From Marinobacter orientalis (GTDB taxonomy: Bacteria; Pseudomonadota; Gammaproteobacteria; Pseudomonadales; Oleiphilaceae), in the NCBI RefSeq assembly GCF_004792665.1, contig NZ_SRZX01000012.1, forward strand, positions 1 to 51,212: a stretch of DNA of 51,212 bases. Direction: 5' to 3'. The notes below the pieces were generated by a model. The model had not been told where the DNA came from. It was given only the letters and a program-made list of their open reading frames with translations, and searched no databases. The translations under genes were made by a program, and so were the position numbers. Positions 8,409 to 16,837 of this stretch are shown here, piece after piece; within the stretch, counting starts at the first letter, position 1, and each line of letters starts with the position of its first letter.

Positions 8409-8884
8409 TGAATACATCGGAAGACAGCACGGCGCAGCCGGCCCCCTCGGGCAAGCCCAAGGCTGGCGACAGGCGAAGGGCCCGGGCCCTGGCCATGCAG
8501 GGCCTGTATCAGCGCCATTTCAGCAAGAGCTCGATCACAGATATTGAGTCCGAATTTATTGTCGATAATGACATGTCGAAGGTGGATACCGCTTACTTCC
8601 GCGACCTGCTTCGGGGTGTGCATCGGGAGCAGGCCGAGCTGGACCGCTTGCTGGAGCCTTTTCTGGATCGCCCGATTCACGAAGTGGACGCCATCGAACT
8701 GGCCATCGTGCGTCTCGGCGCTTACGAGCTCAAGCACAGGCTGGACGTTCCCTATAAGGTGGTGATCAACGAGGGCATCGAAATGGCCAAGAGATTTGGT
8801 GGTACCGAAGGCCACAGATTCGTCAACAGCCTGCTGGACAAACTAAGCCATCGGCTGCGCCTGGCCGAGCGACGCCCACGCTGA
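8405..8884 (+). CDS. nusB: Transcription antitermination factor NusB
   Basis: NusB binds boxA RNA with S10 (NusE) and promotes antitermination in rRNA operons; a boxA is present at the far right of this window. The 159-residue protein has the all-helical NusB fold signatures: RRARALAMQGLYQ near residue 22, and the C-terminal VVINEGIEMAKRFGG and HRFVNSLLDKL. Two adjacent ATGs (8405 and 8408) could start it; I chose the first because it gives the standard ATGA overlap with ribH. A polar N-terminal extension of about 20 residues precedes the conserved part. Confidence 0.96.
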   Translation: MMNTSEDSTAQPAPSGKPKAGDRRRARALAMQGLYQRHFSKSSITDIESEFIVDNDMSKVDTAYFRDLLRGVHREQAELDRLLEPFLDRPIHEVDAIELAIVRLGAYELKHRLDVPYKVVINEGIEMAKRFGGTEGHRFVNSLLDKLSHRLRLAERRPR

Positions 8885-8887
8885 GTG

Positions 8888-9838
8888 ATGGGTGAATTCG
8901 AGCTGATCCGCCATTATTTCTTCCCCATCGCCGAGGCGGGGCATACCTCCGCGGTTGTGCTCGGCCCCGGGGACGACTGCGCAATTCAACAGATCGAGCC
9001 GGGCCGGGATCTGGTTTTCTCGGTAGACGCCCTGGTTGAGGGTGTCCACTTCCCTCCGCATTACGACCCGGAAAAACTGGGCTGGCGATGCCTCGCAGTC
9101 GCTGCGAGCGACCTCGCGGCCATGGGTGCGGATCCAGTCTGCTTTACCCTTGCTTTGACACTTCCCGACGCCGATCCGGACTGGCTGCACGGGTTTGCCC
9201 GTGGGCTGGCAAGCGCGGCGAAGCATTTCGGTCTGGCGCTCGCCGGCGGTGACACCACCCGTGGACCACTGACGCTGAGCCTGCAGGTGCATGGCACGGT
9301 CCCCCGGGGTCAGGCGATTCGGCGCTCCGGTGCACGGGCGGGTGATTATATCTGCGTTTCCGGCACCCTTGGCGGGGCAGGAGCAGCGCTGGATTATCTG
9401 GGCAGCGATAACCCCGGCGCCGACGAACAGGCGCTTCTGGTCCGCTATCACTACCCTGAAGCGAGGCTGGACCTGGGCGTGGCCCTGCGAGGATACGCTT
9501 CCGCCGCCGTGGATATTTCCGATGGGCTGGTGGCGGATCTGGGGCATATTCTTGCGGCGTCCGGCGTAGCTGCCAGCATTGATGCTACCAGGCTTCCGGT
9601 TTCAGCGGCACTGAAACGGCTTGCCGGCGAGGATGCCGTTAATCATGCAATGAACGCCGGTGATGATTACGAATTATGCATTACGATCAGCCCGCAAGCC
9701 TGGGAGAGCCTGCCAGAGGATATTCGCGGCCGACTAACCATCATTGGCGAAGTGAAATCCGGAGAAGGCCTTGCCATCACGCACAATGGCCAGTCACAAG
9801 CCCTAGCGGCAGGTGGTTATGACCATTTCAGAACCTGA
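8888..9838 (+). CDS. thiL: Thiamine-monophosphate kinase
   Basis: ThiL phosphorylates thiamine monophosphate to the active diphosphate with ATP. The 316-residue product starts MGEFELIRHYFF and has the N-terminal GPGDDCA motif, SVDALVEGVHF, a GGDTTRGP loop and the C-terminal NAGDDYELC region expected of the AIRS/ThiL fold. I chose ATG 8888 over an in-frame GTG at 8885. It follows nusB by 3 bp and is the last gene of this operon; pgpA, which commonly follows thiL in related bacteria, is not here. A weak stem (AGCAGGG/CCCTGCT, 9876-9895) lies in the convergent gap. Confidence 0.96.
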   Translation: MGEFELIRHYFFPIAEAGHTSAVVLGPGDDCAIQQIEPGRDLVFSVDALVEGVHFPPHYDPEKLGWRCLAVAASDLAAMGADPVCFTLALTLPDADPDWLHGFARGLASAAKHFGLALAGGDTTRGPLTLSLQVHGTVPRGQAIRRSGARAGDYICVSGTLGGAGAALDYLGSDNPGADEQALLVRYHYPEARLDLGVALRGYASAAVDISDGLVADLGHILAASGVAASIDATRLPVSAALKRLAGEDAVNHAMNAGDDYELCITISPQAWESLPEDIRGRLTIIGEVKSGEGLAITHNGQSQALAAGGYDHFRT

Positions 9839-9894
9839 GGCACGAGTAGCGACCACTGTCTGAGCGCCTGGCTGAAGCAGGGAGTAAACCCTGC

Positions 9895-10098
9895 TCAGTG
9901 AAGCTGTGAGTCTTCCGGCAGAAGCCGCACAACGTGCAAGAAACGTCTCAGACCAGTTTCTGCACGTTGTCGCGAAGCAAAGGGGCCACTGTCAAAACCC
10001 TCCCTGGTGGTGAAATACCACTTGCTGCCGACACAGAAGAATCGACTGCTTCGAAACGGGGCGCGACCTTCTTCTCCGGACCGACGTTGGGTGTCCAT
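9895..10098 (-). CDS. DUF6316 family small protein
   Basis: This 67-residue protein starts MDTQRRSGEEGRAPFRSSRF, and the segment RFFCVGSKWYFTTREGFDSG, followed by PFASRQRAETGL, matches my memory of the DUF6316 family, short cytoplasmic proteins common in Pseudomonas and relatives with no known function. The start at 10098 has an ideal ribosome binding site (AGGAG, 5 nt before ATG); longer in-frame starts further upstream lack the conserved pattern. It is convergent with thiL and divergent from the DUF2057 lipoprotein gene. There is no signal peptide or membrane segment. Confidence 0.8.
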   Translation of the reverse strand: MDTQRRSGEEGRAPFRSSRFFCVGSKWYFTTREGFDSGPFASRQRAETGLRRFLHVVRLLPEDSQLH

Positions 10099-10370
10099 GT
10101 TTTCTCCTGAGCCCTTTATCGTTTTTTTCGGACCGGGCGGTGGATGTTTTGTTGGCCGATTGCTTAAAATTAAATCAATTCCTGCCAAATTCAACATTTT
10201 TTTACATTTTTTATCGTTCCGGTATGACTTTTTGGGTGTAATGGTGGTGTCATCAGGCTGCTGTAAACCGGAGTCATGTCTTGCTCTTGGTCCCGCCACT
10301 CTTCAAAATGCCTTTTTAATGCCAGTGACCATCCACCGAGCGTTACCGATGCACCGCACAAGGATAAAGT

Positions 10371-11045
10371 ATGAGCAACTATGACGTTTCAGCTTTTTTC
10401 AGGAAAGCACGCTATCCGGCAATCGCCCTGATCGCGGTGCTGGTTTTTGCCGGCTGCAGCTCCACCATGAGCAATGTCAAAACCTGGGAGGGAGACGCAG
10501 ACGTCTCGGGGACCGCTGTGCTCAAGGCGCCTGCCGAGATCGACGTGCTGCAGGTTAACGGCCGCAGGCTGACCAATTTCCTGATGGACGATCTGGCGCT
10601 GGACTTCGAGTTGCTTCCGGGTGAAAACCAGGTGGTATTCACCTACAAAACCATCTGGGCCAAAAGTGGGGTGGTTCGTAATGGCGAGTCCAAGGTGCAT
10701 GTCATTGAAACCGCCCCGCAGGCAGTAACCATTGACGCTGAGCCTGGTGAAACCTACCGTTTCAGTTTTGAAGCCCCGGACAGCAGAAGTGAGGCAGAAA
10801 GTTTTGCCAGTGATTTTTCCGCCGATATCGTGAACGCATCCGGTGAGGCTGTTGCCAGCGCCAAAGCCTGGGATGGCCGGTCTGCAGAGCGAACCGCAGT
10901 TGCCCTGACGCCTGTCGGTTCCCGCAGTGATGACTCTGGCAACGGTGGCAGCGAGGAAGCGGGTACCCTGGAGGAGCTCAAGGCGCTTTGGGGAGAAGCC
11001 AGTGAGGAAGAGCGACGCAGCTTTTTACGCTGGGCTTTCGAATAA
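10371..11045 (+). CDS. DUF2057 family lipoprotein
   Basis: The 224-residue protein has a lipoprotein signal peptide: a hydrophobic stretch (about residues 16-27) and lipobox FAGC with Cys29, followed by Ser-Ser, which predicts the outer membrane. The body (LKAPAEIDVLQVNGRR, LLPGENQVVFTYKTIW) matches the DUF2057 family, which includes E. coli YccT (CsgI), reported to inhibit curli formation. The C-terminus is acidic and ends in a predicted helix (EELKALWGEASEEERRSFL). No curli genes are nearby, so a role in curli is not implied here. The 272-bp upstream gap is AT-rich near 10185-10240 and presumably holds its promoter. Confidence 0.75.
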   Translation: MSNYDVSAFFRKARYPAIALIAVLVFAGCSSTMSNVKTWEGDADVSGTAVLKAPAEIDVLQVNGRRLTNFLMDDLALDFELLPGENQVVFTYKTIWAKSGVVRNGESKVHVIETAPQAVTIDAEPGETYRFSFEAPDSRSEAESFASDFSADIVNASGEAVASAKAWDGRSAERTAVALTPVGSRSDDSGNGGSEEAGTLEELKALWGEASEEERRSFLRWAFE

Positions 11046-11052
11046 CATCCCG

Positions 11053-11074
11053 GGGGTGGCTCTGATGCCACCCC
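11053..11074. terminator. Possible terminator between DUF2057 and WS/DGAT genes
   Basis: A perfect 8-bp GC-rich stem (GGGGTGGC, loop TCTGAT, GCCACCCC) lies 7 bp after the DUF2057 stop and just before the end of the convergent acyltransferase gene. The T-rich tail is weak on the plus strand (TGTCGCTTTC), so termination efficiency is uncertain. Confidence 0.5.
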
Positions 11075-11092
11075 TGTCGCTTTCGCCTGCCA

Positions 11093-12622
11093 TTAACTCC
11101 GAAAGTTTTTGAACACTCTCTTCAGGGTGCCTTCCATCAGGGCAAACGCTTCGTCCGTCAGGGTCTTATGGCCATCCGGGTGGTAGTCCGGTTCCTCGGT
11201 CTCCGGTGTCAGGGATATGGCTGCCAATTCGATAGCCGACAGGCTTTCTTCAAGCAAGCCCGCCAGCGAGTCGCCATCGGCCACCACATCCGGGCATAGC
11301 GTGAAATTGATGGTGAGGCTGCCCTGGTAACTGACTGCCACGATAACCAGCCCGAGAGTGTCAAACAGTGGCGCCGAGTTGAACTGTCGGACCAGTCGGG
11401 CACCCTGGAGGTATAGTGGAACCTGAGGCCCAGGTACGTTGGTGATCGGCAGATTGAATACCGGCTGGTATCGCTGGGCTATCTGGAGTTCCGAATAAAG
11501 CCGCGCCGAGAGTGCCAGCATGGTGGATGGGAACAGTTCCGTCAGCCGGTCTGCCGCAATAGCCTCCCGGTATGGCTCCGATTCCACTGCATTCCAGTGT
11601 ATTCGGCGAATCCGCTTTGCGGGATTGGTTTCCCGGGTGGCCAGGTCCAGCAGCATCGCCGACATCTGGTTTCCGGTTGCTTTACGCAGGCTGCTGGAAC
11701 GAACCGAAATGGGTGTCATGGCGACCAGGGAACGATCCGTTTTCACATCATGGTTGGCCAGGTAGCGGCGCAGGGTTTCAGCGCAGAGACCAAGAACCAC
11801 GTCGTTTAATGTGACATTCCCCAGGGATGCCTTGATCGCCTTGAGCCTCGACAGCTCCAGGCTGGCGGAAACGATCTGGCGATTGGCGGTGATCTGTCGG
11901 TTAAACGGGCTATGGGGGGCGGAAAACAGCGGAAAGGGCAGGGGCAGTTTCCGCATCTGCTTCTGGATCAGGCCTCTCGCTGTTGCCTCGGCCGCGTGCA
12001 CGGCCAGAGATGTCATCTGCAGGGGCTTGCGCAACAGGTTGGCGCCAGCCTGGAGCATAACCCTCTCTTCCGATGGTTCAGGTCGTGGGGTCCATGGCCG
12101 GGGAGACTCTATGAGGCGGGCGTTGGGGGCGTACTCCAGTAACTTGCCCATGATCTCCTCACCGCTGAACGCATCAATGGCGGCATGGTGTAGTTTGACG
12201 ATCAGCGCAAAGCTCCTGCTGTCCGGGTCATTCTCGTCGAGCTGAAAGCCATCGACGAAAGTGATGTGCCAGAGCGGGCGATCTCTTTTCAGTGGCTCTT
12301 CCAGAATCCGGGAGGCAAGCCCCATGAGGCTTGCCGTCTGACCATGTTGGCCAAGGTTTACATAAGCAAGATGGCGTTCAATGCTGAAATCCGGATCGTC
12401 AATCCAGTAGGGGCGCCCGAGCCTCAGCGGGATTTCCTTGAGCCGCTGGCGGAACTGCGGCACTACATGAAGGCGGCTGCGCAGGTAATCCACAAAGGTG
12501 CTGAAGGCCAATGGTTCGTCCCTTTCCCGGGCATCGAAGAGGTACACTCCGCCGATATGCATGGGCGCGGTTTCGGATTCCAGGTAAAGGAATGAGGCAT
12601 CCAGCTCAGACAGCTGCCGCAT
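11093..12622 (-). CDS. Wax ester synthase/diacylglycerol acyltransferase (WS/DGAT)
   Basis: WS/DGAT enzymes join acyl-CoA to fatty alcohols or diacylglycerol, forming storage wax esters or triacylglycerol. The 509-residue protein begins MRQLSELDASFLYLES, as the family does, and has the catalytic histidine motif as HHAAIDA (145-151), where most members have HHxxxDG. The second-domain NDV motif (VTLNDVVLGL) is present. I chose ATG 12622, with GGAG 8 nt upstream, over an in-frame GTG at 12640. Marinobacter carries several such paralogues, so which substrate this one uses cannot be told. The catalytic His and Asp are retained, so an active enzyme is likely. Confidence 0.92.
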   Translation of the reverse strand: MRQLSELDASFLYLESETAPMHIGGVYLFDARERDEPLAFSTFVDYLRSRLHVVPQFRQRLKEIPLRLGRPYWIDDPDFSIERHLAYVNLGQHGQTASLMGLASRILEEPLKRDRPLWHITFVDGFQLDENDPDSRSFALIVKLHHAAIDAFSGEEIMGKLLEYAPNARLIESPRPWTPRPEPSEERVMLQAGANLLRKPLQMTSLAVHAAEATARGLIQKQMRKLPLPFPLFSAPHSPFNRQITANRQIVSASLELSRLKAIKASLGNVTLNDVVLGLCAETLRRYLANHDVKTDRSLVAMTPISVRSSSLRKATGNQMSAMLLDLATRETNPAKRIRRIHWNAVESEPYREAIAADRLTELFPSTMLALSARLYSELQIAQRYQPVFNLPITNVPGPQVPLYLQGARLVRQFNSAPLFDTLGLVIVAVSYQGSLTINFTLCPDVVADGDSLAGLLEESLSAIELAAISLTPETEEPDYHPDGHKTLTDEAFALMEGTLKRVFKNFRS

Positions 12623-12745
12623 GGTTTGAACTCCGTTCACAGGTTCTTTGCATGGGGGCAGTATAAACGAATAGAGAGCAAATCCGTTGGCTGTTTTGCC
12701 TGAAGAGTACCCGAACCCGGGCCCCGGGAATCAGTCTGCCAGGGT

Positions 12746-13657
12746 TCAGGCTTCCAGCCAGGCAGTAATGGCGGGTGATTTGCCCAGATTCTCCCAGAAC
12801 CACATCAGTGCTTTTCCCTGGTCCTCTGAGTGCCTGGCGAGATGGAGCATGATGGGTTGCCGGGGTTCGTGGACATCCAGTGCAACCAGGGTGCCTTTCG
12901 CCAGTTGCTCGCGGACGCGGGTTTCCGGTAACCAGCCAACGGCCAGCCCGGCTTGCTGGATGGCGATTTTCTGATCGATGTTGGCCACGGTAATGCTTCT
13001 CTGACGACGGAATATACCGGCATGGCCCGGTGGTAGTGACCGCGATGTATCGGCCGCAACGGCGGCGGGAAAGCGCGCGATGTCCCCTTCGGTCAGCGGT
13101 TGGGTTGCGCTCGCCAGAGGATGATCGGGGGCGATGGCATAGACAAACCGCATTTCCCCAAGCGGTATGGTGGTAAATGAGCCTGCCGGTTTGCTGATCT
13201 GGTCGGCGCCGACGATAAGGTCCACCCTCCGGCTCTGCAGGGCATCCCAGGAACCGGCAAAGACTTCTTCCACCAGCTGCACCTCCACTGGCACGCCGAG
13301 CGCGTAGAACTCTTTCACGGCAGGAAACAGGCATTCGGCAGGCAGCAGGGAATTGAAGCCGATGCGCAACCGGGTTTCCCAGCCCTGAGCCACCTGCCGG
13401 GTGGTATGAGCCAGGTTTTCGGCGGCCTCCAGCAGGGTGCGACCTTCTTCCAGCAGGTAGCGTCCGGCCGGGGTGAGGGTGGCGCGGTGACCGGTCCGGT
13501 CGAAGATGGCAACGTTGAGGTCTTCCTCGAGTTTCTGGACGGTGTAGCTGATTGCGGATGGCACGCGGAACAGTTCGTTGGCCGCGCCGGCGAAACTGCC
13601 TTTGCGATCGATGGCATCGAGGACTTTGAGGGCGTCTATGGTAATGGCTGTGTGCAT
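12746..13657 (-). CDS. LysR-family transcriptional regulator
   Basis: The 303-residue protein has the LysR winged helix-turn-helix at its N-terminus (IDALKVLDAIDRKGSFAGAA, then SAISYTVQKLEEDL), followed by a periplasmic-binding-protein-like effector domain from about residue 90. It is divergent from the glutathionyl-hydroquinone reductase gene with 96 bp between start codons. LysR regulators usually control the divergent neighbour, so that reductase is the likely target, and quinones or an electrophile a plausible inducer; both are inferences. I did not find a convincing T-N11-A palindrome by eye in the gap. Confidence 0.92.
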   Translation of the reverse strand: MHTAITIDALKVLDAIDRKGSFAGAANELFRVPSAISYTVQKLEEDLNVAIFDRTGHRATLTPAGRYLLEEGRTLLEAAENLAHTTRQVAQGWETRLRIGFNSLLPAECLFPAVKEFYALGVPVEVQLVEEVFAGSWDALQSRRVDLIVGADQISKPAGSFTTIPLGEMRFVYAIAPDHPLASATQPLTEGDIARFPAAVAADTSRSLPPGHAGIFRRQRSITVANIDQKIAIQQAGLAVGWLPETRVREQLAKGTLVALDVHEPRQPIMLHLARHSEDQGKALMWFWENLGKSPAITAWLEA

Positions 13658-13753
13658 GTTCGAATTATCTGATTGTGTTGGCCAGAATTGATTGTTTGAG
13701 AGGGTAGCAGGGTGGCCGCTATTCTACCTTTAAAATTATTGAGTGGAGATGTT

Positions 13754-14740
13754 ATGGGACTTCTTGTCGACGGCAAATGGCACGATCAGTGGTACGACAC
13801 ATCGAAGACCGGTGGCAAGTTTGAGCGTGAGGCTGCGCGGTTTCGGAACTGGGTGACTGCCGATGGTTCTCCCGGGCCGGACGGCGAGGGTGGCTTTGCC
13901 GCGGAGTCGGGGCGGTACCATCTGTATGTGTCCATGGCGTGTCCTTGGGCGCACCGAACGTTGATTTTCCGGGCTCTGAAGGGGCTCGAGAAGCATATCT
14001 CAGTGTCGGTGGTGCATCCGGATATGCTGGAGAATGGTTGGGAGTTCCGGCCGGATGCTGCTGCGCATCGGGACGATGTGAATGGTAAGCGCTTCCTGTA
14101 CGAGGTGTATCTTAAGGCCGCACCGGATTATTCCGGGCGGGTGACGGTACCCACGCTGTGGGACAAGCAGCGACAGACGATTGTCAGCAATGAGTCCGCC
14201 GAGATTATCCGGATGCTCAACTCGGCGTTTGATGGGCTTGAAGGTGTTCGGGATGATCTGGATTTTTATCCGCAAGAGTTGCACGACGAGATTGATGAGG
14301 TGAATGAGCGGGTTTACCACACGGTCAATAACGGCGTTTACAAGGCGGGATTTGCCACTGCGCAGGACAAGTATGAAGAGGCCTACGGGGCACTGTTCGA
14401 TTCGCTCGATTGGCTGGAGTCGCGGCTGTCAGGGCAGCGCTATCTGGCGGGCAATCGGTTGACGGAGGCGGATTGGCGCCTTTTTACTACGCTGATCAGG
14501 TTTGATGCAGTGTATTACAGTCACTTCAAGTGCAACCGTCAGAGGATTTCGGACTTCCCGGCACTTTCAGGCTATGTGCGGGACCTCTACCAGGTGCAGG
14601 GCGTCGCGGAAACCGTGGATATCGGGCAGATCAAGCGGCATTACTATGTGAGCCAGCGGACGGTCAATCCGACACAGATTGTGCCGGTGGGGCCGGCGCT
14701 CGATTTTGAGGCGCCTCATGGCAGGGAAGCTCTGGGCTGA
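13754..14740 (+). CDS. Glutathionyl-hydroquinone reductase (Xi-class GST, YqjG/ECM4 type)
   Basis: These enzymes use glutathione to reduce glutathionyl-hydroquinones, clearing quinone adducts. The 328-residue product has the class signature CPWA with catalytic Cys63 (SMACPWAHR), the same position as in E. coli YqjG, then a thioredoxin-like fold and an all-helical C-terminal domain with GQRYLAGNRLTEADWRLFTT. I chose ATG 13754, which follows GTGGAG and begins MGLLVDGKWHDQWYDT; an upstream in-frame start at 13712 lacks conservation. It is divergent from the LysR gene and is followed by a palindromic repeat cluster. Confidence 0.94.
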   Translation: MGLLVDGKWHDQWYDTSKTGGKFEREAARFRNWVTADGSPGPDGEGGFAAESGRYHLYVSMACPWAHRTLIFRALKGLEKHISVSVVHPDMLENGWEFRPDAAAHRDDVNGKRFLYEVYLKAAPDYSGRVTVPTLWDKQRQTIVSNESAEIIRMLNSAFDGLEGVRDDLDFYPQELHDEIDEVNERVYHTVNNGVYKAGFATAQDKYEEAYGALFDSLDWLESRLSGQRYLAGNRLTEADWRLFTTLIRFDAVYYSHFKCNRQRISDFPALSGYVRDLYQVQGVAETVDIGQIKRHYYVSQRTVNPTQIVPVGPALDFEAPHGREALG

Positions 14741-14764
14741 GTCGCTCGTGGATGGGATTGGCTC

Positions 14765-14876
14765 TGTCGGATTACGGCTTCGCCGAATCCGACCTACAAT
14801 GACTAATCCGACCTACGGTTTGCACGGAACTCTGATAGCTCCCGCGTAGGTCGGATTAGCGAAGCGTAATCCGACA
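14765..14876. repeat. Palindromic GTCGGATTA repeat cluster
   Basis: Three related units lie between the convergent ends of the reductase and ispB genes. Unit 1 (14765-14797) contains TGTCGGATTACGGCTTCGCC. Unit 2 (14803-14818) is a short piece, CTAATCCGACCTACGG. Unit 3 (14845-14876) is an inverted copy, starting CGTAGGTCGGATTAGCG. Each full unit is itself an imperfect palindrome, and units 1 and 3 can pair. Repeats of this sequence type are dispersed in many proteobacteria. The cluster may also act as a two-way terminator, since no other terminator is visible here. Confidence 0.8.
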
Positions 14877-14892
14877 ATCAAGAAGCACCCAC

Positions 14893-15861
14893 CTAACTAA
14901 CGCGTGCAACCGCAATCTCAGTCAGCATTGCCAGCGCTTCTTTATGATCTGACTCGGGGAGGGTTTTCAGGCATGCAGCAGCCAGCGTGGCGTGTTCCCT
15001 GGCTTTCGCCATGGTGTACTCCAGCGCTCCGGAGCGATTGACGATTTGCAGAATGCGGGGGAGGTCATCCAGTCCCCCCTTGCGGATGGCCTGACGGATC
15101 AGTTGTTTTTCGTCATCACTGCCTTCAGCCATGGCGTAGATGAGTGGCAGCGTGGTTTTGCCCTCGGCCAGGTCGTCGCCCACGTTCTTGCCCATGGCTT
15201 CGGCATCGCCGCGGTAGTCCAGAACGTCATCGACCAGCTGAAAGGCCAGGCCCAGATGTTTGCCATAGTCTCTGAGGGTTTGCTCCCGGGCTTCATCTGC
15301 GCCGGCCAGCAGTGCACCGGTGTGGGAGGCAGCTTCGAACAGCATGGCAGTCTTGTTGTGGATGACTTCCATGTACTTGTCTTCGCTGACGTCCGGGTTC
15401 TTCACATTCATTAATTGCAGTACTTCACCTTCGGCGATGACGGCGGTGGCGTGGGAGAGTACGTTCATGATGCGGAGGTCCTGGAGTTCCACCATCATCT
15501 CGAACGCCCGGGCGTAGAGGAAATCACCTACCAGTACACTGGGAGCGTTGCCCCAGCGGGCATTGGCCGTGCTGCGGCCCCGGCGCATATCGGAGGTGTC
15601 CACCACATCGTCGTGCAGGAGCGTGGCGGTATGCAGGAACTCGATCACCGCCGCGAGTTTCAGGTGGTCATCCCTGTCATAGCCCAGGGCGCGACTTGAG
15701 AGTAAAACCAGGAGCGGCCTCAGGCGCTTACCACCGCTTTCAATAATGTACTGGGCGATTTTTTCCACCAGAGGAACGTCTGATGAGAGCCGCTTGATGA
15801 TCAGATCGTTGACGCGGCTGAAGTCGTCCGCGACGGTGTCGTAAATGGGCTGGGCTGTCAT
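14893..15861 (-). CDS. ispB: Octaprenyl (polyprenyl) diphosphate synthase
   Basis: IspB makes the long isoprenoid side chain of ubiquinone by repeated addition of isopentenyl diphosphate. The 322-residue protein has both Asp-rich motifs, LHDDVVDTSDMRRG (first) and LVDDVLDYRGD (second), and the GGKRLRP motif. Length and N-terminus fit IspB rather than the shorter IspA. It is divergent from rplU-rpmA-obgE, the arrangement found in Pseudomonas and E. coli. The chain length made cannot be read from the sequence with confidence. Confidence 0.95.
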   Translation of the reverse strand: MTAQPIYDTVADDFSRVNDLIIKRLSSDVPLVEKIAQYIIESGGKRLRPLLVLLSSRALGYDRDDHLKLAAVIEFLHTATLLHDDVVDTSDMRRGRSTANARWGNAPSVLVGDFLYARAFEMMVELQDLRIMNVLSHATAVIAEGEVLQLMNVKNPDVSEDKYMEVIHNKTAMLFEAASHTGALLAGADEAREQTLRDYGKHLGLAFQLVDDVLDYRGDAEAMGKNVGDDLAEGKTTLPLIYAMAEGSDDEKQLIRQAIRKGGLDDLPRILQIVNRSGALEYTMAKAREHATLAAACLKTLPESDHKEALAMLTEIAVARVS

Positions 15862-15953
15862 GCGGCTGGTCCGGTCCCTTGTCAGGTGTTTTTCGTGGTA
15901 AAATAGGCAGGTGCCGCAATGCTAGGTATTGCAGTGATCAGTGTCAACTTGGC

Positions 15954-15982
15954 TTGTAAAGCGGCAGCGCTTTTCGTACAAT
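15954..15982 (+). promoter_or_regulatory. Likely sigma-70 promoter of rplU-rpmA
   Basis: TTGTAA (15954-15959) and TACAAT (15977-15982) are separated by exactly 17 bp, about 110 bp upstream of the rplU start. The -10 box matches consensus at five of six positions. This leaves an untranslated leader of roughly 100 nt, in which I saw no clear protein-binding structure. Confidence 0.55.
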
Positions 15983-16091
15983 CACGCGCCCAACTCATCC
16001 CAACCTGCGCTCCCTGCTATAGGGTTGCCGAAGCGCTTCCCTTAGAACCAGGTGGATAAGAGCAGGGATGGGTCAATCGCGGAGAACGTTA

Positions 16092-16403
16092 ATGTACGCA
16101 GTTATTGTTAGCGGTGGTAAGCAGCACCGGGTAAAAGAAGGCGAAACTCTGAAGCTGGAAAAGCTGGAAGTGGAAACCGGCGGTAACGTCGAGTTTGACC
16201 GCGTTCTGCTGATCGCCGATGGTGACAAGGTTCAGGTTGGTGCGCCGGTTGTTGATGGTGCCAAAGTGACAGCGGAAGTGATTAATCACGGCCGTCACGA
16301 CAAGATCCAGATCATCAAGTTCCGTCGTCGGAAGCATTCCATGAAGCGTCAGGGCCACCGTCAGTGGTTTACTGAAGTCAAGATCACGGGTATCCAGGGC
16401 TAA
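16092..16403 (+). CDS. rplU: 50S ribosomal protein L21
   Basis: L21 binds 23S rRNA in the large subunit. The 103-residue product begins MYAVIVSGGKQHRVKEGE, contains FRRRKHSMKRQGHRQ and ends WFTEVKITGI, all standard for L21. I chose ATG 16092 with GGAGAA 5 nt before it; an in-frame extension to 16068 is not conserved. It is followed 36 bp later by rpmA in the usual pair. Confidence 0.98.
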   Translation: MYAVIVSGGKQHRVKEGETLKLEKLEVETGGNVEFDRVLLIADGDKVQVGAPVVDGAKVTAEVINHGRHDKIQIIKFRRRKHSMKRQGHRQWFTEVKITGIQG

Positions 16404-16439
16404 GCCCCCGGAGTAACCCCTTAGATAAGGAGGCTTGTA

Positions 16440-16700
16440 ATGGCTCATAAAAAGGCAGCAGGTAGTACCCGTAACGGTCGCGATTCCGAGTCGAAACGAC
16501 TTGGTGTCAAGCGCTTCGGCGGCGAGAGTGTATCTGCAGGCAGCATTATTGTTCGTCAGCGCGGCACCCGTTTTCACCCGGGTAACAACGTTGGCCTCGG
16601 CAAGGACCACACCCTGTTTGCAACTGCAAACGGACAGGTAGTCTTCGAGGTGAAGGGTCCGGAGAACCGTAAGTTCGTGAGCATCGTTCCGGCTGCGTAA
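16440..16700 (+). CDS. rpmA: 50S ribosomal protein L27
   Basis: L27 lies near the peptidyl transferase centre, where its N-terminal tail reaches the tRNA ends. The 86-residue protein begins MAHKKAAGSTRNGRDSESKR, so the tail is of the short, uncleaved type. A strong TAAGGAGG ribosome binding site precedes it. It is followed by a terminator and then obgE. Confidence 0.98.
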   Translation: MAHKKAAGSTRNGRDSESKRLGVKRFGGESVSAGSIIVRQRGTRFHPGNNVGLGKDHTLFATANGQVVFEVKGPENRKFVSIVPAA

Positions 16701-16739
16701 GCAGCGGCGATCTCGGGTTCTGTCGAACCTGGGGCGGCC

Positions 16740-16806
16740 CTGATATGATTTGATATCAGAGTCCCCTGGAGCCCCGCATAGCTTCCATGAGGCTGCGGGG
16801 CTTTTT
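16740..16806 (+). terminator. Rho-independent terminator after rpmA
   Basis: The main stem is AGCCCCGCA (16770-16778) with TGCGGGGCT (16794-16802), followed by TTTTT, a typical intrinsic terminator. A separate 7-bp hairpin, CTGATAT/ATATCAG (16740-16746 and 16753-16759), sits just upstream. Because obgE starts 32 bp later with no obvious new promoter, the terminator is probably partial and lowers obgE expression relative to the ribosomal proteins. Confidence 0.85.
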
Positions 16807-16837
16807 AGTTTATGCGCATTGCGCAAAGGGTTGATTG

